In this document: piece after piece, positions 8,931 to 17,463 of the stretch
Layout: each line of letters opens with the position of its first letter
Position numbering within the stretch: position 1 is the first letter of the stretch
NCBI GenBank assembly: GCA_019057475.1
Contig: DXJO01000020.1
Span: forward strand, 138,875 to 177,411
Direction of reading: 5' to 3'
Length of the DNA: 38,537 bases
Source: Candidatus Thorarchaeota archaeon
GTDB lineage: Archaea > Asgardarchaeota > Thorarchaeia > Thorarchaeales > Thorarchaeaceae
The notes under the pieces: generated by a model
What the model was told of the DNA's origin: nothing
The model's input: the letters and a program-made list of their open reading frames with translations, nothing else
Databases searched by the model: none
Made by a program: the position numbers and the translations under genes

Positions 8931-9676
8931 CAGCGTTGCTCCTGTGTCAGACTCTCTTCTGGTTCCATTTCACTGTTTTCTTCTGTGCTGCGCTCTGCTG
9001 TGAATCCTTTCATAGCAAGATACATCACACTCTTCGAGGGCTCGCCTTCAGGTACCAGTCTCTCCACGATTCTTTCTGCTCTGCCACGCCCGACTTTCAA
9101 TCGTATGGAATAGTCCTCATAAAACTCCATGATGTTTCGGGCGACGGGTTCGAATCCTTGTGATTCATCCATTCGTCCCCTTACTTGATTCAATACCATC
9201 ACAGCCATGTTTCGTTCCTTTGCAAGTCCCTTCAGGACGCCCATCTGTGTATTCAGTTCTCGATGTGCTGCGTAGTTAATCTTCTTGTCTTCAAGGGCGG
9301 CTCTGTACAATCTTGTGAGAGTGTCGACAACAACCAGTCTTGTCCCCTCTCGCGAATAGAGGTCGAGGTCATCTATGAGTGTTCCCTGTTCGCTGAAGCT
9401 CTTAGGCGAAAGAATGGTCACTAGGCTCTCAATCTCATCTAGTTTCTTATTCGTGATTTGCTCAAGTCTTTCGATTGGTGATGCCCCCTCAGAATTCACA
9501 TAGACGGTTCCAACATCCAGACGACAAGCGGCGCTGACAAAATGGAGTGCCAAGGTTGTCTTACCAGCTGCCGCTTCACCAAAGGCATGAGTCAGGCGTC
9601 CAGTGTGCAAGCCTCCATTAAGGATGAGGTCCAATGAGGAAACCCCTGTTGGAATAATCAATGCGGATTTCACCAT
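8930..9676 (-). CDS. radB: DNA repair and recombination protein RadB
   Basis: A RecA/RadA paralogue of 248 residues consisting of the ATPase core only. It begins with IPTGVSSLDLILNGG, followed by the Walker A GEAAAGKTTLALH (about residues 33-45). A Walker B-like strand, RLVVVDTLTRLY, is at about 113-124. It lacks the N-terminal helix-hairpin-helix domain of RadA, and the short length fits RadB. It likely modulates homologous recombination with RadA and Holliday-junction enzymes. The C-terminal 30 residues are acidic (EENSEMEPEESLTQEQR). It is the first gene of radB-carS and is divergent from a RuvC-like protein gene 50 bp away. Confidence 0.9.
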   Translation of the reverse strand: MVKSALIIPTGVSSLDLILNGGLHTGRLTHAFGEAAAGKTTLALHFVSAACRLDVGTVYVNSEGASPIERLEQITNKKLDEIESLVTILSPKSFSEQGTLIDDLDLYSREGTRLVVVDTLTRLYRAALEDKKINYAAHRELNTQMGVLKGLAKERNMAVMVLNQVRGRMDESQGFEPVARNIMEFYEDYSIRLKVGRGRAERIVERLVPEGEPSKSVMYLAMKGFTAERSTEENSEMEPEESLTQEQR

Positions 9677-9726
9677 CTGTAGATTCTATCTAAGAAGTCT
9701 TAAGGATACCCCAGTACGCGTATGTA

Positions 9727-10488
9727 ATGCCTCGCAGCGAAGTCGCAGTAGCAACAAGAAACCCTAAAACGCTCTATCTCATTATGGAGGTTCTCAAGAG
9801 CCTAGATCTGGATTTCGTGGTCTGTGAGCCTAGTGGTGCAGAGTGTCAGATTGCCAAGGTAATCATAACCACAAGTGACGAGGCAAAAGATCTAGACCCT
9901 GAACGAGTAGTCATTGTAGAAGATGATTTTAATGAAGACTCCATGGTGATTGCTCTGATGCTCCACCTTCTGGACATAAAAAAACCCACAAGCATTGTTG
10001 TTGGGATTGATCCCGGACTGCGATTCGGGTTGGCCCTGGTCATAGACGGCAACGTAGTTCGGACCAAGATATCCTCCTCACCGGCCAAGGCTGCCCGTTT
10101 CACCTTGCGCTGGTTGGCAGCAGTCAACGAAAGCTTCTCTCAGGAGCCCGTGATACGAGTTGGTACTGGATCCAGCATGTTTACAGCACTCTTTCTTCGA
10201 GAAATCACTCCTCATGTAGACAGCACTTCACTGGAGCTGGTTAACGAAGAGAATACCACAAAGGTTGGTGAATCGGACAAGTCATCTGCTATTCTGATTG
10301 CCATGCGTAAAGGTCGGCCGTTGAAAGAATCGGATGATATCTTTGAAATCCGGGAAAGCCATGTGCAATCGCTGAAACATTTGGTTCTTGATATCACCAA
10401 TGGCACCAAACGTATTTCCACAGCTGATGCACAAGCAGTACTGCTGGGCGACAAATCATTTGAATGGCTACTGGGCACCACTAGCTAG
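9727..10488 (+). CDS. RuvC/YqgF-like RNase H-fold protein, possible nuclease
   Basis: A 253-residue protein. The first ~90 residues form a small alpha/beta region. From about residue 95 the sequence reads as an RNase H-fold nuclease of RuvC/YqgF type: VVGIDPGLRFGLALVIDG (strand 1 with the first acidic residue, D97), LELVNEENTT (about 167-176, acidic residue after strand 4, compare WDERLTT of YqgF), and STADAQAVLLG (about 233-243, compare the C-terminal ADAxA of RuvC). All three acidic positions appear conserved, so it could be active. Its neighbour radB suggests recombination or repair. This assignment is by motif only; it may be a known archaeal family without an assigned function. Confidence 0.7.
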   Translation: MPRSEVAVATRNPKTLYLIMEVLKSLDLDFVVCEPSGAECQIAKVIITTSDEAKDLDPERVVIVEDDFNEDSMVIALMLHLLDIKKPTSIVVGIDPGLRFGLALVIDGNVVRTKISSSPAKAARFTLRWLAAVNESFSQEPVIRVGTGSSMFTALFLREITPHVDSTSLELVNEENTTKVGESDKSSAILIAMRKGRPLKESDDIFEIRESHVQSLKHLVLDITNGTKRISTADAQAVLLGDKSFEWLLGTTS

Positions 10489-12413
10489 TCGCTGAAGAAG
10501 GCTTCCACCTGTTGAGCCACCATGTCTGGGCTGTCAGGCATCACTTGTGTAACCTCATCTAACCATTTGGGCATAAATCGTCGGAGGTAACTTGTTGCAA
10601 ATCGTTGATCCAAGAGAATAATGACTCCGCGGTCTTCGAGTCGCCGAACTGGCCGGCCAGCCGCCTGAACCGCTCGAGTCATTGATGGTAGGACATAGGC
10701 ATAGTCCCTTCCTCTGCGATTAAAGCGCTTATCGAAGTACTGAATCAGTGCATCCGTTCGAGGGGTTGGTCTAGCATAAGGCACCCCCACAACGATGACA
10801 CTCTCCATTGTAGAACTTGGGAAGTCACCTCCCTCGGAGTTGCGCCCTCCTTGCACTCCCAATAGGACGGCACCTCCCATATCACCTCTTGCTTTGAATT
10901 CCTCTATCAGGGTGTCGTTGTCACTGGTCTTCATCCCTTGCTTCTCTAAATAGAGCTTCTTCCGCAGCCTCTTCTCCAAGCCTGCTCTGAGCAGGGCACC
11001 CCCTACAGCATAGCTTGTGGTGAAAATGCCAGTGTTGCCTGGCGTAGCGTGAGCAACAGCAACACAGTGATCAACCATGCGACTGAATAGCGCATCAGAC
11101 CGTGTCTTGTAGGAAGTACCCACCCCCTCAACAATCATCGCCAACCTGTTTCGCTTAGCGAACGGATTATGGAATGTCAATTTAGCAGTTTCAGGACCAA
11201 ACCCTATCATCTCGGAAAAGGCATCGAGGGGGGAGAGAGTCCCGGAGATTGCAACTGAACTACGCACCATTCTGAGTATTGGATTCGTGATTACAGTTGG
11301 GTCAAGTGCCACAAGATCAAGCGAAACTCTTCTACTCTCTCTACTAGCCTGAGCTGACGCAATCATGAACGTGTAGTCTTCTCGTTCAGAATATTCAACC
11401 CACTTCAGCATGAAATCAGCAACTCTGTGAATTGTAGACCTAGGGAATTTCCCAGCCTTCAGAAGACCTCGTCGTATACTTGCTCCCATGTCTTTCATGT
11501 GCGATATGACTTCGTCTTCCGGTTCCATTCCAGCCTCCATAATCGCAATCTCAAAGATGACCTCTGGATCCACCATCTTCTCATCATCTTCTTTCATCTC
11601 TGCTGAATGCTCTAGGATGACTTTTGCAAGTTCTCTGCAGAAGTCCTTGGAAATGGTATCGTGGTAAGTCGTCGCCTCACGGATGGCCTGTCTCACCGTT
11701 CCCACGGATAGCGAGTCGCTAGCAGAACTTAGAGCTGTAGACGGTATATTGTGCGCTTCATCTTGAATCAAAACGACCCTTCCAAGAGGGGTTTCAAGTT
11801 CGGGTATGAACGCTTCCATAACAAAAGGGTCAAACACGTAGAGGTAGGAGAGAGCTACAACATCAACGACCTTGGCGAGCTTCTTGGCCAGTTCGTATGG
11901 GCAGAAAGTACGCTTCTTGGCGACTCTCACTATGTCCGGCGCCGTGAGGACCCCTGAGGGCATAATGTCAAGAACACTCGCAGAATTCACTGCTTTCTTT
12001 GTTCTCTCGTAGTATGCGCACTTTCCTGTTGCCTTTAGCTGTCCACATACCTCACTGATGGGCGCGAAAAAGCCAGCATTCTCAAGAACGAAAGGATTGA
12101 GACACATATGGCGCCTTCCTCTGAAAGAAACTCCAGTTACGCATTGCTTCTTTGATATTGCGTCAAGCTCTTCCATGACACGATCTAGCTGTCTATGCGT
12201 CCGTGCGCAATAGAGCACTTTTCCATTGTTTTCCAAAACCCATGGTAGAACTCCACATAATGTCACGCAAGTCTTTCCAAATCCATTTGGCGCCTCACAG
12301 ACAATATCGTGCCCGCTTCTGACCTTGTCGCTAATCTGATTCATCATGTCCTCTTGGCCGTTACGAGGTTCATCATATGGAAAGAAGTCCATTGGAGCGG
12401 GTTGTTCAGTCAT
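10485..12413 (-). CDS. xpd: XPD/DinG-family Fe-S DNA helicase
   Basis: A 642-residue superfamily 2 helicase. Walker A is APNGFGKT (residues 41-48), and the DEAH box is at 218-221. Four cysteines between them (C104, C123, C132, C171) are placed as in the 4Fe-4S domain of XPD. C-terminal helicase motifs include VQAAGRPVRR, which corresponds to motif VI (QxxGRxxR). XPD unwinds DNA 5' to 3' and in eukaryotes acts in nucleotide excision repair; the archaeal role is less settled. The ATG at 12413 leaves a short N-terminus (PYDEPRNGQEDMM) typical of the family Q-motif region. It overlaps the preceding convergent gene by 4 nt. Confidence 0.92.
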   Translation of the reverse strand: MTEQPAPMDFFPYDEPRNGQEDMMNQISDKVRSGHDIVCEAPNGFGKTCVTLCGVLPWVLENNGKVLYCARTHRQLDRVMEELDAISKKQCVTGVSFRGRRHMCLNPFVLENAGFFAPISEVCGQLKATGKCAYYERTKKAVNSASVLDIMPSGVLTAPDIVRVAKKRTFCPYELAKKLAKVVDVVALSYLYVFDPFVMEAFIPELETPLGRVVLIQDEAHNIPSTALSSASDSLSVGTVRQAIREATTYHDTISKDFCRELAKVILEHSAEMKEDDEKMVDPEVIFEIAIMEAGMEPEDEVISHMKDMGASIRRGLLKAGKFPRSTIHRVADFMLKWVEYSEREDYTFMIASAQASRESRRVSLDLVALDPTVITNPILRMVRSSVAISGTLSPLDAFSEMIGFGPETAKLTFHNPFAKRNRLAMIVEGVGTSYKTRSDALFSRMVDHCVAVAHATPGNTGIFTTSYAVGGALLRAGLEKRLRKKLYLEKQGMKTSDNDTLIEEFKARGDMGGAVLLGVQGGRNSEGGDFPSSTMESVIVVGVPYARPTPRTDALIQYFDKRFNRRGRDYAYVLPSMTRAVQAAGRPVRRLEDRGVIILLDQRFATSYLRRFMPKWLDEVTQVMPDSPDMVAQQVEAFFSD

Positions 12414-12528
12414 GAAGATTCCACCGAAATCAGCAGTGCTACTATTGATAACGATGTTGCTTGGCTTGCATGAATTCGCCGCACATCATACCTGTTTATT
12501 ACCTCATTGAGCATTATGGCATCCGGCG

Positions 12529-12879
12529 ATGGAAATGAGTCTGGATGATATCAGGGAATTCGAATCCGCGTTTTCACAGGGCAAGCTTAGGGGTAGAGTA
12601 ATTGACCTTGAGAATGGCATACTGCTTCTCTTGTCTGACTCAGAAAGGTTCCGAATTTCTCTTTCGGCTGTGGCAATTCCGCCGGCTCATGGACGTAAAG
12701 AGCCCGTTTCCACTGGTTTTCTCTCGACGGGTCTAGACGCAACGCTTGTACGCACTATAGCCGAGAGAGTTGCAGCATGGACCAATCAGACCTGCATGCT
12801 AGTCATCGCGGTGAATGGTCTGAACAGGGAACTGATGATGGAAATCATTGCAATCCTGAAGAACTACCTTGTGACATAA
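12529..12879 (+). CDS. Small alpha/beta protein, possibly proteasome-assembly-chaperone (PAC3/PAC4)-like
   Basis: A 116-residue protein with alternating beta and helical segments. After a central Gly/Ser stretch (FLSTGLDATLVRTIAERVAA) comes a strand (CMLVIAVNGLN) and a final helix (ELMMEIIAILKNYL). This order, with a basic/acidic helix, a hydrophobic strand with an N-terminal small residue and a C-terminal amphipathic helix, resembles eukaryotic PAC3 (LLGQDEP...FAKNLVAFVS...AVLLAVAVKD...). The similarity is by eye and weak. It has a TATA-like sequence near 12493-12500. Its 3' end overlaps the convergent 77-residue zinc protein by 35 nt. Without structural comparison it should be treated as hypothetical. 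Confidence 0.6.
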   Translation: MEMSLDDIREFESAFSQGKLRGRVIDLENGILLLLSDSERFRISLSAVAIPPAHGRKEPVSTGFLSTGLDATLVRTIAERVAAWTNQTCMLVIAVNGLNRELMMEIIAILKNYLVT

Positions 12880-13078
12880 GATGTTCAGCAATCTCGCGTA
12901 CCCACATACCCGTTTCATCTAGTTCGTGCACGCGATTCAGGTACTCTTTCCAGTCTATCTCAAATGCGCGTTTCCAATCATCGAACGTAGCCCGCAGGTT
13001 ATCAAGCGCGTGTCTGTGGTAAATACAGAGCTCTGAGTCCTCTGCAACTTCACGACCGCATACCGAACACACATTCAC
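12845..13078 (-). CDS. Small zinc-binding protein coupled to topA
   Basis: A 77-residue protein beginning with MNVCSVCG and then ELCIYHRHA, giving a C4-x2-C7...C18-x2-H21 metal site of zinc type. The rest is helical, acidic and aromatic (WKRAFEIDWKEYLNRV). The start ATG overlaps the end of topA by 4 nt, so it is translated in tandem with the topoisomerase. I do not recognise a named family. Context suggests a DNA- or transcription-related accessory protein, which is inference. Its 3' end overlaps the convergent gene at 12529-12879. Confidence 0.7.
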   Translation of the reverse strand: MNVCSVCGREVAEDSELCIYHRHALDNLRATFDDWKRAFEIDWKEYLNRVHELDETGMWVREIAEHLMSQGSSSGLQ

Positions 13079-15204
13079 TTGCTCTTTCCTCCCGTTTTGC
13101 GCTTAGCATAGCTCTTTCTACGTTTCTCAAGCTCCTCGAGGTCATCCTGGCGGCCAGAACATTCAGCCCAGTTGATGCAGGTTTCCCACGCCCTTCTTCC
13201 AGAGGTAATCTTGATCATCTGATATCCGCAATGAGGGCACATCTTGTCTAGTGGAGATATCTTACCGCTTTGGGGCAGTGGGTACGTCTGTTCACATCTC
13301 CCCTCCTTATAGTTCGAGCAGCCTAGAAATCGCTTTCCCGTCTTTGATGAAGATATTATGTTCAGTGTTCCCACATTGCAAGTTGGGCATGGTCCAATCT
13401 CTTGTTTTTCCGTCCAGTATCTTCGAAGACCTCTAACTAAGGTGTTCCCTATTGCCGCCTCCATCAGCCTGAACCTCTCCAGAATTTCGAGAAGTTCTCT
13501 CTTGGCATCCACCAACACTTGCTCTCTATCAGTATCCCCATCTTGGATACCTTCCATCTGTTTCTCAAGATGTCGAGTCAACTCAGCAGACAACACCTCG
13601 GGTACATACCGTTCCAATGTTTCGAATAATGCATAACCCAAAGTCGATAGTTCGAACCTATCATTCAAGACATACCCTCTTGACCTGACAGAATCAGCAA
13701 TTCTTGAACGAGTTGACTTTGTACCCAAGTTCTCTCTCTCAAGGGCTTTGAGCAGACTGGAGGGATTGTAACGTGGAACCGGGGAGGTCTGTTTGTCAGT
13801 TACATGTACTGAAGTAAGTTGTATCGAATCTCCTCTCTCTATCGGTGGAAATTCCTTCTCATTTGTAGTTGCATATGGCTCGTAGAACGCCATCCAGCCC
13901 TGCTTCACCACTCTGAGCCCTCGCACATGGAATAGATGGGTGTTGCACCTGACATCAGCCCTGCGGCTCTCCTTGACAGATGGCTCTCCAAAGAGCGCAA
14001 TGAATCGCCGAACGATTAGGTCGAAAACCTTCTTCTCGCTGGGAGTGAGTCGACGAGGGGGTTTAACTCCTGTAGGATGTATCGCTGGATGTGCTGGGTC
14101 ATCTTTCTTACCTTGAACAGGCATGAGCATTCCGCCATCAAGCACACGTTTGGCCAGAAACCCATATTGCTTGAGTCCGCTGAGTCCAAGGAGAATCTCC
14201 TTCACATCAACACTCGCTGGTATCTTCTGACTACTGGTTCGTGGGTACGAGATTAAAGCATCCAAGTAGAGCTTCTGTGCAAGAACGAGCGTTCTACTAG
14301 GCTTGAACCCGAAGTGTCTGTATGATTCTGCTTGGAGGCCGCTTAGGTTGAACGGAACAGGCGGTTTTTGTGTGCTCTTCTTCTTTTCGATTGAATCAAT
14401 ATGTGCTTGTTTCCCCTGAAGTTCACTACCAATCGCATCTGCCTCTTTCTTGATGTCGATTCGTTTCCTAGAGTACTCCAGTTCGATTTCAACTCCGTCG
14501 TGGTCGCCCATGGCCTTTATGGTCCAGAATGGGACCGGCACGAAGAGGTTGATCTCCTGCTCTCTTTTTGCCACAAATGCAAGTGCGGGACCCTGAACTC
14601 TGCCAGTTGATACTATCTTGAACCAGCCCGCAGTACTCTTGATTGCAAGAGTCAGGGCACGTGTGAGGTTTATTCCATAGAGCCAATCGACCTCATGCCG
14701 CACCTGACCCGCTTCTATTATGGGAAACTCCAACGTCAGTGACATGTTTTCATAGGCATTTTCAAGGTCCTTGGCTGTCAGCGACGAGAAAATCATTCTC
14801 TTTGCATCTGCAGGGTCCGTCCCACAAGCATACTTCACAGTCAGATAACCAATCAAGCTCCCCTCAATGTCGTAATCAGTAGCTACCACAAATTCATCTG
14901 CGTCTTTTGCAAGCCTCTTGATCAGTCGGATGATTGGCTTGATTGCTGTCGCTTTCTTGACGACCTCATATTTCGGAACCCACTCTGTTTCGAGTCTAGG
15001 GTATGTCCACCCCTTCTCTATTTGGCGGAGATCATACAGATGCCCTAGCGCGTAGGCTACAATGAGGGTGTCCTTACCTCTCTTGAACTTGTAGTATGAA
15101 ACTCGCCCCTCCTTGACTTCACTCAAAGACTCCTGTTGACTCAACGCTTCAGCGATTCGTTTCGCGGCGGTGGGTTTTTCAGAGATAATCAGGACTCTCG
15201 ACAG
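13075..15204 (-). CDS. topA: DNA topoisomerase I (type IA)
   Basis: A type IA topoisomerase that relaxes negative supercoils. The TOPRIM domain opens with SRVLIISEKPTAAKRIAEAL and carries FVVATDYDIEGSLIGYL (DxDxEG). The active-site tyrosine is in LISYPRTSSQ. The C-terminus has zinc ribbons (CPTCNVG...CSNYKEGRC and CPHCGYQ...CINWAEC). The open reading frame extends upstream to 15477, but the first 91 codons look non-family and overlap the divergent gene. A near-palindromic TATA at 15292-15299 would place the transcript start near 15270, leaving CTG at 15204 as the best-fitting start, with GAGAGG upstream; GTG at 15285 is the conventional alternative. The gene is followed with 4 nt overlap by the zinc protein gene. 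Confidence 0.9.
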   Translation of the reverse strand: MSRVLIISEKPTAAKRIAEALSQQESLSEVKEGRVSYYKFKRGKDTLIVAYALGHLYDLRQIEKGWTYPRLETEWVPKYEVVKKATAIKPIIRLIKRLAKDADEFVVATDYDIEGSLIGYLTVKYACGTDPADAKRMIFSSLTAKDLENAYENMSLTLEFPIIEAGQVRHEVDWLYGINLTRALTLAIKSTAGWFKIVSTGRVQGPALAFVAKREQEINLFVPVPFWTIKAMGDHDGVEIELEYSRKRIDIKKEADAIGSELQGKQAHIDSIEKKKSTQKPPVPFNLSGLQAESYRHFGFKPSRTLVLAQKLYLDALISYPRTSSQKIPASVDVKEILLGLSGLKQYGFLAKRVLDGGMLMPVQGKKDDPAHPAIHPTGVKPPRRLTPSEKKVFDLIVRRFIALFGEPSVKESRRADVRCNTHLFHVRGLRVVKQGWMAFYEPYATTNEKEFPPIERGDSIQLTSVHVTDKQTSPVPRYNPSSLLKALERENLGTKSTRSRIADSVRSRGYVLNDRFELSTLGYALFETLERYVPEVLSAELTRHLEKQMEGIQDGDTDREQVLVDAKRELLEILERFRLMEAAIGNTLVRGLRRYWTEKQEIGPCPTCNVGTLNIISSSKTGKRFLGCSNYKEGRCEQTYPLPQSGKISPLDKMCPHCGYQMIKITSGRRAWETCINWAECSGRQDDLEELEKRRKSYAKRKTGGKSK

Positions 15205-15291
15205 TTTGGCTCGCCTCTCTCGAATCTGGCGGAATAGACCAGTCCAATCTAGTGATACTTGGACTGGTACAAATGTGCATTTCACGATAGT

Positions 15292-15299
15292 CTTAAAAG
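15292..15299. promoter_or_regulatory. Possible bidirectional TATA box between topA and the OSTC-like gene
   Basis: CTTAAAAG is a near-palindromic TATA-like element. On the plus strand it precedes the ATG at 15335 by about 40 nt, with GAGGT (15322-15327) as ribosome-binding site. On the minus strand it would put the topA transcript start near 15270. Confidence 0.45.
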
Positions 15300-15334
15300 C
15301 AGACCGCCAAACGGCACCGTTCGAGGTCGAACAG

Positions 15335-15799
15335 ATGAAACCATGGTGGCCGCGATTCATTGTCAAACCCCGCGTGCGACTTATTAGGCCGCGTTTCGGA
15401 ATGCCCGCACGGCCTCCAGAAATTCTCGTATTTGGTGTGTTTTTCTTTGCTATATTGTTCGTTCTCGGGGGAAACATCTACACTCTGGTGAAGTCCCCCC
15501 CTGCCATAGCAACTGGGCCAAACAGTGAACCCATCATAGTCTACCCCGCCCTCGACGTCCAGCTGGGGCTGGAGGGCATGGTAGCTTCGGTTGTCATAAT
15601 GATTGGTGTCATTGGTCTGGGGCTAATCTATTACAGTTCTAGATACGTTTTCCAACCGGGTTACGCAATGCGTCTCATGGCTCTTGGGATGATTCTGGCT
15701 GGAGGAGCTTTCCTTATGGTCACCTATCTTATGATCCTGAAATCTCCAAGTAGAACAGGCATCATTCCGGTGCTCGAAATGGTCCAAGCTTTAACCTAA
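15335..15799 (+). CDS. Three-helix membrane protein resembling the OSTC/DC2-Ost3/Ost6 oligosaccharyltransferase subunit
   Basis: A 154-residue protein with three predicted membrane helices, about residues 29-46, 82-100 and 113-134. The first helix ends LGGNIYTLVKSPPAIA, which matches the eukaryotic OSTC/DC2 pattern TGGIIYDVIVEPPSVG in position and character. The loop before helix 2 has QLGLEGMVAS (compare QYIMEGLASS). Helix 3 ends LMILKSP (compare FMRMKLPGY). OSTC and Ost3/Ost6 bind STT3 and help dock the oligosaccharyltransferase. An STT3/AglB gene lies 3.6 kb downstream. A longer frame opens at 15170 but overlaps topA; ATG 15335 is preceded by GAGGT and a TATA box. The assignment is by pattern and topology; a profile or structure comparison is needed. 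Confidence 0.72.
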   Translation: MKPWWPRFIVKPRVRLIRPRFGMPARPPEILVFGVFFFAILFVLGGNIYTLVKSPPAIATGPNSEPIIVYPALDVQLGLEGMVASVVIMIGVIGLGLIYYSSRYVFQPGYAMRLMALGMILAGGAFLMVTYLMILKSPSRTGIIPVLEMVQALT

Positions 15800-16504
15800 C
15801 ACGTGGTACTCTATCCTGCTGCTCGACATCAAATGTGTCAAGAGCTCTTCTGCAATCTGAAGCTTAATCCTCTTCCGCTTGCTGGCACGGAAATTCCCTT
15901 CGTGATTGGGTTTTGACCACTTGCCCACAGTTACCCCAAAATCCATCCCCGCAAGTACTATGCGTCTTGGTGCATTCTGGGCAATGATATGACAGGCTCT
16001 ATCTCCATCAGTGAAGCCGCCCCAGAGGAATACATTGTCTGTGGGTTCGACCTGGGTGCTGCCCAAGATTATTCCTAAACTTGGAACGGACTCTCTCACC
16101 ATTTCCATGTTATCACCATGCGCATGAACAATGGCGAGGGTGCCATGCTCTACTGCTTTCTTAATGTGCTCCATTCGCCCATCAAGGTCAGTTACAATAA
16201 TGTCACAGTTTAGTCCCAGATTGATAAATGCTGATATCGCTCCATCCGCAGCAACGTACACGGCATTGTCAAACTCCTTTGACTTGATCACAATTTCAAG
16301 GTGTCGCTCTAAAGATGGGCCCGCTCCGCATACTATTACTGTGCGTCCAGCAACAAGTTCATTCAGGTCACGAAGTAGTGGTTCAGGATCTATATCCTTA
16401 AGCAAGTCTGTCAGCAGGGCTGTAGCCATGCGGTCTGCTTGAACATCGAGCTCAAGTCTATCAACGATGTCCAGATAGAACGGTTTCCACTCTTCCCATC
16501 GCAT
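15791..16504 (-). CDS. mptE: 6-hydroxymethyl-7,8-dihydropterin pyrophosphokinase MptE
   Basis: A 237-residue protein of the archaeal DUF115 family that transfers pyrophosphate from ATP to 6-hydroxymethyl-dihydropterin, the archaeal substitute for FolK. The motif VIVCGAGPSLERHLE (about residues 54-68) forms the nucleotide-binding loop, and DIIVTDLDG (about 101-109) carries acidic residues expected to bind metal. KWSKPNHEGNF near the C-terminus is typical of the family. It starts 6 nt after the end of folP, so the two successive pterin steps form one operon. It overlaps the convergent OSTC-like gene by 9 nt. Confidence 0.93.
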   Translation of the reverse strand: MRWEEWKPFYLDIVDRLELDVQADRMATALLTDLLKDIDPEPLLRDLNELVAGRTVIVCGAGPSLERHLEIVIKSKEFDNAVYVAADGAISAFINLGLNCDIIVTDLDGRMEHIKKAVEHGTLAIVHAHGDNMEMVRESVPSLGIILGSTQVEPTDNVFLWGGFTDGDRACHIIAQNAPRRIVLAGMDFGVTVGKWSKPNHEGNFRASKRKRIKLQIAEELLTHLMSSSRIEYHVLG

Positions 16505-16510
16505 ATGGAA

Positions 16511-17374
16511 CTACTCCGCGCTCTCCCGACTCTCGCTTATGCCAGACACTCTCCTCAGTGCTTTTCCTATTTTCGCAGCAATCTTGCCCTCTTTCACATC
16601 GTGTGTACGGATCAAATTGGCGCCATTCGCCACAGCTATAGATGTGACTGCGATGGTGCCCGTGAGTCTTATGCTAGGATCTGGCTGATTGAGTAGATTT
16701 CCAATGAAAGCCTTCCTCGAAACACCAACAAGCACAGGGTGCCCCAGACTGCAGAATCTATCTAGCTCTCTGATAATTTCCAGATCCACCTCTGATGGCT
16801 TGCCAAATCCAATACCTGGGTCAATAATGATTCTTTCTTGCGGTATGCCAACAGATAGAGCGGTCTTGACACTCCTCTCAACTGAGCGAATGGACGCCTT
16901 CAACGTCTGACATGAGCCTCCGCAGTCAGCCATCAGCACAATGGGCACGCCACGGTCAGCGACAAGCTTTGCCATTCTCTTGTCTCTGGCAAGTCCTGAA
17001 ACATCATTCACCAATGAAACCCCAATGTCGATAGCAGCTTCAGCAACTTCTGAGTGGACCGTGTCTATTGAAACCGGAACTCTCGTGTTCCGAATAATGT
17101 ACTCCAAATTCCTAGTCACTCTCTCAAGCTCAACTTCAACAGTCACCTCGGGAGTACCATAGACTCCTCTTGGTGCGGTTGATGCGCCCCCGACATCAAT
17201 GATGTCAGCACCATCTTGTTCCATACCGTTGATGGCCTTGGCCAGTTGTTCACTGTTATCCACGATTGAGTCGCGATAGAATGATTCCGGGGAGAGGTTG
17301 ATGACACTCATGACGCGCGGAAGAAAGTCAGCTCCAACCTTGAGCCCACCTATGTCTACCGTGTGATGCTTCAC
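16511..17374 (-). CDS. folP: Dihydropteroate synthase
   Basis: The TIM-barrel enzyme that joins 6-hydroxymethyl-dihydropterin pyrophosphate, the product of MptE, with p-aminobenzoate or a related arylamine in folate or methanopterin-type cofactor synthesis. Motifs are VMSVINLSPESF, ADIIDVGGASTAP, VPVSIDT, LVNDVSGL and IIDPGIGFGK. An upstream GTG at 17404 is in frame, but GAGG (17385-17388) sits 10 nt before GTG 17374, and a TATA-like GGTTTTATC (about 17413-17421) would place the transcript start near 17391, so I prefer 17374 (287 residues). Whether the product is folate or a modified pterin cannot be told from the sequence. Confidence 0.92.
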   Translation of the reverse strand: MKHHTVDIGGLKVGADFLPRVMSVINLSPESFYRDSIVDNSEQLAKAINGMEQDGADIIDVGGASTAPRGVYGTPEVTVEVELERVTRNLEYIIRNTRVPVSIDTVHSEVAEAAIDIGVSLVNDVSGLARDKRMAKLVADRGVPIVLMADCGGSCQTLKASIRSVERSVKTALSVGIPQERIIIDPGIGFGKPSEVDLEIIRELDRFCSLGHPVLVGVSRKAFIGNLLNQPDPSIRLTGTIAVTSIAVANGANLIRTHDVKEGKIAAKIGKALRRVSGISESRESAE

Positions 17375-17463
17375 GACCAAGAAACCTCGCGTGGTGAGCG
17401 ACACAGAAGAAGATAAAACCTAGCTCATTTCGAGTGAGCTTGAATGACTTGGAGTCAACGACC

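Noticed and set aside
15170-15334. N-terminal extension of the OSTC-like gene
   Set aside because: The extension overlaps the conserved start of topA, lies upstream of the TATA box and does not look like a membrane-protein N-terminus.
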